Assembly: GCF_016808335.1 (NCBI RefSeq)
Contig: NC_053148.1
Coordinates: 49,988,930-50,052,929, forward strand
Source: Panicum virgatum
Lineage: Eukaryota > Streptophyta > Magnoliopsida > Poales > Poaceae
Direction of reading: 5' to 3'
DNA length: 64,000 nt
A program made the position numbers and the translations under genes. The notes under the pieces were generated by a model. That model had not been told where the DNA came from. It was given only the letters and a program-made list of their open reading frames with translations, and did not search any database. Of this stretch, positions 55,484 through 64,000 are shown piece by piece. The first letter of the stretch is position 1; each line of letters begins with the position of its first letter.

Positions 55484-58222
55484 CTACGAACGTGCAACTT
55501 TATGGCATCGTCTGCAAGGTTCTACAACAGAAAACTTAGCAGTGGCTGGAACTTTGTTTGTAATGTGTTTTCTGACAGCCTCAAGTGCTCTTGGGGCTTC
55601 CCTCAGAATACCATTGCCCATAGGGAAGCAACTTGCACGATTTTCTTCAGAACACCACCAACCATAAAGGGTGTCCAATGTAACAGGCTCAAGTGACACT
55701 GCGTTCTTGAGGACGTGACATGTTAGCTCAACCAAGCTTTTGCAGAGGTAAACCCTGAGATCTTCACACTCTTGAGGCAGCAATAGTTGTGTTCATTAAT
55801 CTGCCTCAAACTTGAGGAATCTTCAAAAACTGATGCATGCCCCATATGTTCCTGAGTTACCTGAAGAATAAAAGGAACCTGAATTTATGTATCCAACAAT
55901 TACTACATATCTATGCAGGACATAATCAATGAGAGCCTTACATCTAAGACCAAAGTCTCTAATGAAGGAGATGCGTCAAGGAAAGAAACCAGAGAAAAAT
56001 AATCATAGGATGGGGAAAAGGTCAATCCTGATGTAATTGAAATGGTCAGTTGCTTGAGGTACATGAACTTGGTAGGCAACATTGGTGTATGGACATCCTG
56101 TTCAAAAAATATGGCATGGTTTAGATTTAAAAATTAGAAGTATTGTCCTAGGCATATATCAACTCTATAAGACCTAAAGTTTTAGTATATACCTCATCAT
56201 CAGAAGTTAAGTCAAGAGTCTCAAGATTTGGCAAAATTGACGGCAGCTCAGAGCGAGCATAACAGACCACATTTCCAAAGAACATGCTTAAGTGTTTCAT
56301 TTGCAATATTTCTCCAGAGAGTTATACCTTCCCAGTGATGGCTAAATTGGAGAGATCCGGAGCTATGCTTCCTATCACCTTTAGCCTCCAGCATCCACAA
56401 ACCGTGAGGCTGCTGAGTTGCTGCAACTCACATGGTATCTTTAGACAAATTATTTCCTGGCAATCCATGAGCACCAGCCGCTCTAAAGCACGAGAATGGG
56501 AAAAAAAAAGCACTCCAACTCATACCCCGTAATACCGACAGTATCCAAACATAAACTTGTCAGGCTTCTTAAGGGGCCAAGTTCAAGTGTGGGACGAAAG
56601 GCACAATAGCCAAGTGTAAGAAGCCGGATTGAGTTTCTTATCCCTTCCGATAAAAGTGAACACGGGAAGTTGTACTTTATCATCCCAGATATTGGCATAA
56701 GTATTAATTCTTCAATCCCTGGTGCAACAGCAACCTGAAGCCAACTGTCAAGATCGCCATTATTGGCAATATCATCTAATACAAGCTGCAAAGTCTTCAC
56801 ACCAACACCAGAGTGCCTTCTCAGAATGCAGTCAAGTGTATGGCTGAAATTCACTCCAGACACATGTGCTTTCGACTGAAGGGTATCCCGATTCAAGATG
56901 AAGTTAGGACGACATCTCCAGGAATGTAGAAACGCACGAGACACGCAAGAAGCACGAGCTGCATCACGCTGTGGCACAAGGGAATGTATATGACGCCAGA
57001 TGTCCTGCATGTACAGCCATGGGAACTCAATTGTTACTTAGACGAGAGGGGTTAGAACAAACACAAGCACATGGGTAATCCACCTCTGATTGCACAAGGT
57101 TTGCTAAATGGGAAAGTAATATAACACATGGGAATTTCAATGACAATTAATAATATAATATGGTTAATGACAGTAGGCTTGCCATCTAAATCTCCCTCTC
57201 AGAATCTTATGCCGATAACTGACATACCTCTGGAAGGTTTGGGATCGAATGTCTCATCATTTTACCAGCTTGAGAACTTTCAAGGTAACCTTGTTGACAT
57301 GGTGACCCCTTGGTTTTATCCATTGATGAAGAAATCAGTCCACCTGCAACAAGCCAACAAGCATTCATAAATATATCTAGTTGAAAAAAAACAGACCCAG
57401 ACAGAAAAGGCATCAATCTCTTGAAATATCGTACCCAGTCACCTTTGTTTTTACTTTTCAAAAACATCAAAAGGTATCCATAAAAGTGTTCTGAAAGTTT
57501 AGCAGCACAAACTGGGTGTACCAGCTTTTAGTGCTATATTCACAGGTTTACTAAGTACCATCGAAAACTTATTCAGACTACAATACACCACATGAAACAT
57601 TAGGGCTAGCTTTGTGGTTTGGTTGGGTCGTTACTTGTATTTTCCCAGAAATTTAGTGATAGGGTGGTTCTCAAAACATTTTTTTCTCAAGTTTCACATT
57701 GTTTACTTGTGACTTGTGAGGCACAACAAAAGAGACAAAACAGAGGGCATGATAAAGGATACAAGCAAACATCACTAGCTTTCAGCACACAATTGATGTA
57801 AAAAAATATTTCTTTTCCTTATTCCGTTTGGTTGGTTGGTTTGTTCTTGTGATTTGGTTCTTAGGGTTTCATCTCAAGCCTAACCCAACTTGCTTGGGAT
57901 AAAGGATTTGTTGTTGTACAAATATGGGTTAAAAGAAGATCGTCTGATGACCTAAACTACTCCAATTAACCGGTCATCACTAGAATACACAATAGTGCTC
58001 ATTAACACGTTCAGTTGTTCACAGAAATTTGAATAGTTTGCTTAGGTTCAGAAGCCAGTGTAAATGAGCCAAACCTTCATGAAGTTCATCATGCCCAATC
58101 TGAGACAACTCCTTACGGTGCTGCTGCTTCTTCTTCTTTTTCTTGACTCCACCTTCCTTGACATCCAAAGCTTTCCCCTTCAGCTTCAGCCTCCCCCCAA
58201 TGACATTTTGGTACTCGGACAT
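55484..58222 (-). pseudogene. F-box/FBD-type pseudogene with FAM32A-like first exon
   Basis: Five exons on the complement: 58222-58075, 57343-57228, 57004-56193, 56097-55942 and 55860-55484. Exon 1 (49 codons) starts MSEYQNVIGGRLKLKGKALD with a Lys-rich run and is a clear FAM32A N-terminus. It is in phase with exon 2 (MDKTKGSPCQQGY, NLPE) and with the F-box (DIWRHIHSLVPQRDAARASC), LRR-like and FBD regions (VKISGFTSAK, CHVLKNAVSLEPVTLDTL). Lesions are a poly-T run of 9 near 56501-56509, where 7 or 10 would keep the frame; an in-frame TAA at 56322-56324 after AITGKV; and loss of one A near 55740. An intact copy would be an SCF ubiquitin-ligase adaptor. An assembly error cannot explain all three lesions. 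Confidence 0.82.
57850..57917 (+). mobile_element. RTE-type LINE 3' tail fragment
   Basis: TCATCTCAAGCCTAACCCAA followed by CTTGCTTGGGATAAAGGA and TTTGTTGTTG is the conserved 3' end of plant RTE elements, like that at 16916-17317. It lies in the intron between the FAM32A-like exon and the F-box exons. It may mark the rearrangement that joined them. Confidence 0.7.
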
Positions 58223-58985
58223 CTCGCTGCGACAAGGAGAACCGAGAAAGTTAGCTCAGCAAAGCAAGACATCACCTGATGTCTAAGTTACATGGATACG
58301 GATACGCGTATCAGTATCGAGGCTGATATGGATATGCCAATACGGCAGTTTCCCAAATAACTCCAATACGTAGATACGTTTCAGAATTCTTAAAAAAAAT
58401 AAAGAAAGAAAAATGCATACCAAAGTTCACAACAACAAGAAATCGAAGTTCAACACAGGCACATAGCAATCAGTACACAATAAACATAGGCCAATCTAGG
58501 AAATTACTATAATTTATTAAGGACAGCTTGCAGTTGAATGCTTCATGGTTTATGCTTGTACATCCTCAACCATGTGCTTCATTCTCCTCCTGTTTTAGGC
58601 TTGTCTATAATGTTAACATGAGCCCACAGTGGAGCCATCAATCGTGGATGCAGATCCTACACTACCACCAGCACCTCCAGCAGTAGCACTAGTATTGCTA
58701 GATGTAGCCATCTACAGAAGTCAGAAGAAAAGCAAGAACAGGTCTCTCAGGTCTATAGATCGGGCCATCGGGAACGGGGAGGAGGAAATCAGAGAGGACG
58801 ACGAGAATGGGAAAGGGGAAACTTACTGGAGATTGCAGCCGGCACTCCTCCTTTCCGGCGGGCGGCGGCTCGTCGCCGGCGACGGCGAGTCGCGGCGCTC
58901 GTGCGGAGGCCTGGTTCAGGGTGGGTGGCGCCTGCGTGCGTCCGTCGAGTGCGAGAGTGCTTCTGTGCGGGGGCGTGGCCGTGAG
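58223..58985 (-). other. Leader exon and intron of the FAM32A-like gene, with hAT relic
   Basis: A minus-strand CAG acceptor (CTTGTCGCAG then CGAG) lies 4 nt before the ATG at 58222. A strong GTAAGT donor lies at 58826-58821, so a GC-rich non-coding exon ending at 58827 (about 58827-58985) is predicted. The intron between them holds a minus-strand frame at 58711-58620, MATSSNTSATAGGAGG, which resembles the N-terminus of BED-type hAT proteins, plus a GATACG-rich stretch at 58295-58380. This suggests a hAT relic in the intron. Confidence 0.5.
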
Positions 58986-59134
58986 GTCAGGCTGAAGTGC
59001 TTCGTGGGCTGGGCCGGGTCCCAAAAAAAGTCCAATTATGTGTCCAGCCCACGTATCGATTTATTCACGATTTTCTTTTTTCCCGATACTCCACGTAGTG
59101 TCCGACACGTATCTGACGCGCAAACACACATCTG

Positions 59135-59469
59135 GGCCGTGTTTGGTTAGATGAAAAATTTTTCGCGCACGTTTTTCGAGAAGAGAATCTCGTACGCATG
59201 GAGTACTAAATGAAGTCTATTTGCAAAATCTTTTTAGGGACGGGTGTAACTTTTCGAGACGAATCTAATTGTTGTAATTAATTGATGATTTGCTACAGTG
59301 ACGCTACAGTAACCATCCTCTAATCGCGCGGTCAAAGGCCTCATTAGATTCATCTCGAGATTTACACGGGGGGTTGTGGAGGTGGTTTTGTAATTAGACT
59401 TCGTTTGATAGTTTAAATTTTTGGTCAAAAGTGCTACAGTAAAAACGTGAAAAAGAACCAAACACGGCC
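59135..59469. mobile_element. Complete MITE, GGCCGTGTTTGGTT family
   Basis: The ends GGCCGTGTTTGGTT and AACCAAACACGGCC are perfect inverted repeats. The interior shows GAGACGAATCTAATTG, GTGACGCTACAGTAACC and CATTAGATTCATCTCGAG, the mirrored landmarks of this abundant family. No TSD is apparent. Confidence 0.85.
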
Positions 59470-60367
59470 ATAGACTTTTTTCTACTTGTAGCTAACACGA
59501 CCTTTTTGCAGCTATAGGTAAAAGGAGGGTCATTCCATACTGCAACAGCACTCTTGTAATCAGCAGGCAGTGCCACATTATCGCAGTGGACAATGCGCGT
59601 GCACTGTTGGTGAAAAAATGACGCAACAAATGGTTTAGCAGCAAAAGAGTCGAAGGGAAACAAACACACAGCTAATCGCAGATCAGATCAAAGCAGCAGC
59701 AGCAGCAGCTGGAGGTGGAGGCTCTCAGCAAAACCCAGAGAGAGAGATTTCAAACTCCCGAAACGCAATGGCAAACCGCAAACCAGGCCAGGGTTTGCGT
59801 CGCAGAAAGCACAGCGAGAAGCACAAGGCGCTGCCTGCCCCCCGCGCTCCACTGCAGCCAACCAGGCGCCCTCCCGCGGATCGGTGACGTGGCGGAGAAC
59901 AGGATCCGCGCGGCACATGCACATCCGCTGCGGGAGGATATCAACTCCAACGCGGGCCGAAATTTTCCAAAATCCCGCCCAAGCCCCTGCCGCCGCCGGT
60001 TTCGCGGAAACAACCCCCGCGTTCGGAGCAACCGCGAATACCCCCTCCACCACTTGCACGCGCCCGCCGGGAGCCCTAATCCGCGCCGCGGAGAACAGGA
60101 TGACAGGCGGGGCCCACCGCAGCCCGGCCCCCGCGCGTCGTGGTGGGGTGGATCCGCCCGGGTGACAAAACTCGGGCGTCGGTACGAAAATTCAAATTAG
60201 GAGTTGGCTTGGGGCCCCTGGAGGCGGGGAGGAATCGCAGATATGCCCCCGGGGGCGCGCCTCCTTCTTATCCCCTGCCCTCGGCGCCCGCCTCTCTCTG
60301 TCTCCTCCTCCCTTTCCCCTCCCAAGGCCAGGCTTGCCCTCCCCTCTCCGCGCCGCCTCCCGTCCAG
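59470..60367. other. Upstream region of HMGB1
   Basis: No independent gene is seen. The last part (60240-60367) is CT-rich, C-rich leader sequence. A 5'UTR intron is predicted at 60368-60451 (CCAG then GTGAGC, and CTCCGCAG before GAATCCGCCATG), so a non-coding exon ends at 60367. Confidence 0.5.
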
Positions 60368-60460
60368 GTGAGCCGACCCGCCCCGCTCCCAATTCGCCGC
60401 CGCTCCGCCCGATTGGAACGGATCTGACCGCTTCCTCGGTTGTCTCCGCAGGAATCCGCC

Positions 60461-61720
60461 ATGAAGGGGGCCAAATCCAAGGGCGCCGCCAAGGCCGATG
60501 CCAAGTAAGAATCACGACGCCTCTCCCTTGTTTTTTCGATCGTCTTCGGGCAGATCTGTTCCGCGGCCACCGAAACAGTTCGATTTCTACGCGTTGCGAC
60601 GTGCTTTTGACTTTTTTTTTTTCTCGGTTCTCCTCGTTGCTTCGTTCAGGTTGGCGGTGAAGAGTAAGGGGGCGGAGAAGCCGGCCAAGGGCAGGAAGGG
60701 AAAGGCCGGCAAGGACCCCAACAAGCCCAAGAGAGCGCCCAGCGCCTTCTTCGTCTTCATGTGAGAGAGAAGATTGATCTGATCCTAGTTGCTTAGTTTT
60801 TTTTTCTGGGGTGGTGGTTTGATCTATTTTTGGTTAGGGAGGAATTCCGCAAGGAGTTCAAGGAGAAGAACCCGAAAAACAAGTCTGTTGCTGCGGTAAG
60901 TTTCTAAAAATACCAACTCGCTCTCCTTTAAGCGGACATCTTTTTTTTCTTTAAAAAATTGACACATAATAGCAACTTTGACCTCGTGATTAATTATTTT
61001 TCCTATATACTCCTCGTGGTGGAACTTTTTTCAGGTGGGGAAAGCTGCCGGTGACAGGTGGAAATCCCTGACCGATGCGGTAAGCTTCATTACATTAACC
61101 GGCAACTAGTTGCTGCGATTAGGTTTGACCAAACCGAACCGAACCTGTGATGATTCTTACATTTTCGTTGCGGATTGCTGCAGGACAAGGCTCCTTATGT
61201 AGCCAAGGCTAATAAACTCAAGCTTGAGTACAACAAGGCTATTGCTGCCTACAACAAGGGCGAGGTAGAAATAATACAGATTCCGCTTGGCTTGTACTCT
61301 TGTTCCTGCTTTTCATTATTCAGTACTAACCAATCATGCCTTTGGCTTGGTCAGAGCACTGCTGCCAAGAAGGCTCCTGCCAAGGAGGAAGAGGAGGAAG
61401 AAGAGGAGTCTGACAAGTCAAAGTCTGAGGTAAACGACGAGGATGATGAAGAGGGTAGTGAGGAGGTATACCTCTGTCATTGATGCTGCCTAGCAAGTTT
61501 CTATAATCTATACTGCTTTCGTTTTGTTCATCCAAGACTTTACTTGCACGTGTCTTAGATATAAGTGGCTTCTATAGATACTATTTGATTAAATGATCAG
61601 ACTAGTAGAAACTCTCTTTGGTAGCTGTTAATCCAAGTACAAGCATGCCTTGTTCGCATGATGAAGGCTTAAAACCATTGCATGGTTCTGTGTTTGCAGG
61701 ATGAAGACGATGACGAGTAA
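60461..61720 (+). CDS. HMGB1: High mobility group B protein, HMGB1 type
   Basis: Nuclear architectural protein that bends DNA. Seven coding exons, 60461-60504, 60650-60760, 60838-60895, 61035-61079, 61184-61264, 61355-61465 and 61700-61720, give 471 nt and 156 residues, matching grass HMGB1. A basic N-terminus (MKGAKSKGAAKADAK, AEKPAKGRKGKAGK) is followed by one HMG box (PNKPKRAPSAFFVFMEEFRK, KNKSVAAVGKAAGDRWKSL, APYVAKANKLKLEYNKAIAA). The acidic tail (EEEEEEEESDKSKSE, DEDDEEGSEEDEDDDE) is split across the last two exons. The ATG is the first in the spliced leader. All parts are intact. Plant HMGB1 is typically abundant and regulated by CK2 phosphorylation of the tail, which is rich in Ser/Glu here. 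Confidence 0.96.
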
Positions 61721-62898
61721 GCTCAGGTCAAGCTGATGCTCCATGGAACAATGGAGTGGCGAATGCAAAGGCCTAGTGGCGGGATTTAAAAGGAGCCTAT
61801 CCAGTGTACTAGAATTATTCAGTTTCACTTCACATCGTGATGTTTTACTTTTGTCTGTCCTATAACGGATATCGCTCCTTGTTGGCGCCGCCGGCGGGCT
61901 AGTGTTTGCGCGGTGGGCACACCGGCAATACCCGCTTGTACCTAGATTACTGTTTCCATTGTCATCGGCTAACATTGTGATAATATCAGTTTGGGTAATG
62001 TTAGATTAAGTAATCCTTGTTCTCGTGCATATCCTATCGTTGGGTGTTATTTTTACATTGTCTTGGTGTTGTTGCCTGATGATTGCTTTGACTAGGAGCG
62101 CTGTGCATGATACCATGTACCTACCCTGAGAGCACCTGCTTTTGTTGGCTGGTAATTTGGTGCCGATGCTTTGCAAAGTTGCGGTTGTGTGTCCAATTGC
62201 CGTTTTGGTGATACCCTACATTCTTTGTACATGAATGAGTGCACAGGATGGTTGGCGCTACACTATATTTTGAATCTTTGTGAAGGAAATACTGAATGGA
62301 ATGGAGGTGGCAAATGATTGGTGTGCTGTTGACTTGCAGTGGTGGTTGGTTACCCTGTTTGGAACGGGACGGATTGTGGTCGCCCTTTGTATGGACGGGT
62401 TGGTCGCACAGAGAATGGAATGGTTGTGATGTGGTTAGTCATTCAGCTGATGTTGAGTAGTAGTGGACTCTTGTCTTAGAACCAACATGATTTTGGATGG
62501 TTGGTAGTAGTGGACTTGATAAAGGACCAAATAAATCATAGTAACTTGGTACCTAGCTTAGCGAATAGCCTGAATATCGATCATGTTAACCATAGATAAG
62601 AGGGCAGCAAATCATGGTTTATTGAAAGTTGATGGTATATACTCATGCTGTACGTATGCGTGACCACTGCAGTAGCGCAAGTGTATACTCCAACTCCAAC
62701 AATGTACGTACTCGACTCAGACATTTATTATTTCCATTGTCTGGAAAAGAAACGGATACGTATCGGCTCGGCAGTGACCTTGATATGGATTCATGTGCAC
62801 GTGCTGCTGCTACTCTACCATCAATCACAATCATACATACTGGAGTACTCTACCATCAATCACAATCATACATGAATGACGAGGGGAAAAAAAGTTAA
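61721..62898. other. HMGB1 3' region and intergenic DNA
   Basis: It contains the HMGB1 3'UTR (about 200-300 nt) and no further gene. A short direct duplication of CTCTACCATCAATCACAATC (62813-62832 and again at 62848-62867) is present. Confidence 0.5.
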
Positions 62899-63185
62899 GG
62901 GTGTGTTTAGTTCATTTTGCAAAAATGTGTCAAGATGTAAACATGGCATTTGAAGTATTAAATGAAGTCTATTTGCAAAACTTTTTGCATAGATGGGTTG
63001 TAAATCGCGAGACGAATCTAATGATGCTAATTAATCCATGATTAATTAATAATTAGCAGATGGTTACTGTAGCATCACTGTTGCAAATCATGGATTAAGT
63101 AGCCTCATTAGAATCGTCTCGCGATTTACAGGCCATCCATGCAAAAAGTTTTGTAAATAGACTTCATTTAGTACTTCAAATTAGT
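62899..63185. mobile_element. MITE, GGGTGTGTTTAGTT family, right end lost
   Basis: It starts GGGTGTGTTTAGTTC. The arms GAAGTATTAAATGAAGTCTA and GAGACGAATCTAATG reappear reverse-complemented as CATTAGAATCGTCTC and TAGACTTCATTTAGTACTTC. The terminal AACTAAACACACCC expected at the right is missing, so it is truncated near 63185. Confidence 0.75.
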
Positions 63186-63301
63186 AAGATTCCTTTTCAC
63201 TTTAATACGTTTACGGCTTTTTTCCTTTTCTCTTTTTTTTGCGTTTACGGCTTTTTTGTGTTTCACTTTAATGATGTGTCTCTCTTGGTGCTGGTGCCTT
63301 A

Positions 63302-63531
63302 GAGCAAGTTTTATAAATATAGCCCGTGGCCGGCTGCAAGCGCGCGGGGAGGCGCGCACGAGGCTGCGATTAAATGCTGCAGCAGCACCGTCAGCCAATA
63401 GAAGGAAGCCACAGCGCGTCTGCGCGCGTCTCAGCCGGCCGCAGCGGGCGTTTACCGAACCGCCCGCTCGCAGTCTCTCTCCTACTTCACGTCGGATTCA
63501 GCCACCTCCACGCCGACCATAATACCTGCTC
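63302..63531. mobile_element. Tourist-like (PIF/Harbinger) MITE, first copy
   Basis: It begins GAGCAAGTTTTATAA and ends AATACCTGCTC with TTA on both sides (63299-63301 and 63532-63534), the PIF/Harbinger target. GC-rich interior. A second copy follows 64 bp later. Confidence 0.75.
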
Positions 63532-63595
63532 TTATGTGATGCAGAACAATCAACGAGGCGAGAGCAGCAGATGCAGGCCTGCCTCGTTACCGTTA

Positions 63596-63835
63596 GAGCA
63601 AGTCTTATGGATTTCGCCTGCTGCGGGCGGGGAGGACGCCATGTCATCCGGCTTCGACCAGCGCGCCACCGATATTGAATGCCCAGCAGCAACGTGGACG
63701 TTTTCAACTGGGAGAACACCTGCTACAGTGCATTTCGCCCGCTACAGTGCCGGCGTGTCGCGAAACGCCGGTTCTCTTCTCTCTCATGTTTTCTCTCTCA
63801 TACACGTTGGATTTCGCCGGCCGTAATGCTTGCTC
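63596..63835. mobile_element. Tourist-like (PIF/Harbinger) MITE, second copy
   Basis: It begins GAGCAAGTCTTATGG and ends GTAATGCTTGCTC, flanked by TTA (63593-63595, 63836-63838). The interior shares GGATTTCGCC, CGGCC and CTCTCT-type blocks with the first copy, but it is diverged. Confidence 0.75.
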
Positions 63836-63960
63836 TTAGGGAGGGCGAGATGCAGCAGATGTGATGCACTGTTGAAAATTGACAGCAGCAGCACAGCAGA
63901 GCAGGCAGGCAGCGAGCCACCACCCACGGCGACGCGACGGCGGCTAGAACCAACGGTCAG

Positions 63961-64000
63961 GGCCTTGTTTAATTGTAAAATTCAAAATTCCAAAACTATT
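63961..64000 (+). mobile_element. Start of a GGCCTTGTTTA MITE, cut by the window edge
   Basis: GGCCTTGTTTAATTG followed by AAAATTCCAAAA-like sequence is the left terminus of the same MITE family as 31251-31525. The rest is outside the window. Confidence 0.6.

Noticed and set aside
1..64000. CRISPR array, operon, phage or plasmid features
   Set aside because: The window is plant nuclear DNA. No regularly spaced repeats or prokaryotic genes are present.

Overview
The window is nuclear DNA from a grass (Poaceae). Genes have short GT-AG introns and high GC at the 5' ends of several coding regions, and intergenic DNA is packed with typical grass transposons (Stowaway, Tourist-like, hAT and Mutator-type MITEs, tRNA-derived SINEs, L1- and RTE-type LINEs, a CACTA end). 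There is no sign of bacterial, plastid or mitochondrial DNA. From memory, the order catalase B - GAUT - RLCK-VII kinase - HMGB1 matches a block near the end of rice chromosome 6, so this is probably the syntenic interval of another grass; the species cannot be fixed from sequence alone.

Layout. 1-11.3 kb is transposon-rich and gene-free: a Stowaway MITE with a SINE in its end (20-bp target-site duplication, TSD), a 5'-truncated L1-type LINE with an open 2.2-kb reverse-transcriptase frame and 13-bp TSD, and a 2.48-kb Mutator-like element with long GC-rich inverted repeats and a broken transposase. 11.5-15.1 kb: complete 8-exon peroxisomal catalase (492 aa). 16-20.2 kb: unassigned minus-strand exon-like pieces, an RTE LINE tail, and a dead LRR receptor kinase split by a 908-bp hAT element carrying a BED zinc-finger remnant. 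21.2-24.1 kb: complete 8-exon galacturonosyltransferase (695 aa, minus) with a 608-bp hAT MITE 68 bp upstream of its ATG. 25.0-25.8 kb: a 773-bp foldback element. 27.4-30.7 kb: complete 6-exon N-myristoylated RLCK-VII kinase (411 aa, minus). 31-36 kb: repeats (MITE, CACTA end, LTR-like DNA, decayed hAT). 36.8-38.2 kb: DUF707 gene. 40.7-42.5 kb: single-exon GT92 glycosyltransferase. 46.0-48.3 kb: TANGO2/NRDE gene. 48.9-49.8 kb: intronless tRNA-splicing endonuclease Sen2 (minus). 51-53.6 kb: MITEs and an unknown open frame disrupted by a hAT MITE and a 44-bp duplication. 55.5-58.2 kb: F-box/FBD pseudogene (minus) whose reading frame begins with a FAM32A-like N-terminal exon. 60.5-61.7 kb: complete 7-exon HMGB1 gene. 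62.9-64 kb: a MITE cluster.

The functional genes are ordinary dispersed plant genes (H2O2 removal, pectin and other glycan synthesis, receptor-proximal signalling, tRNA splicing, chromatin architecture) and form no operon or pathway cluster. The least ordinary features are the FAM32A/F-box chimera, the hAT insertion in the GAUT leader, the precisely bounded elements with perfect TSDs, and two sets of exon-like minus-strand fragments that I could not assign.
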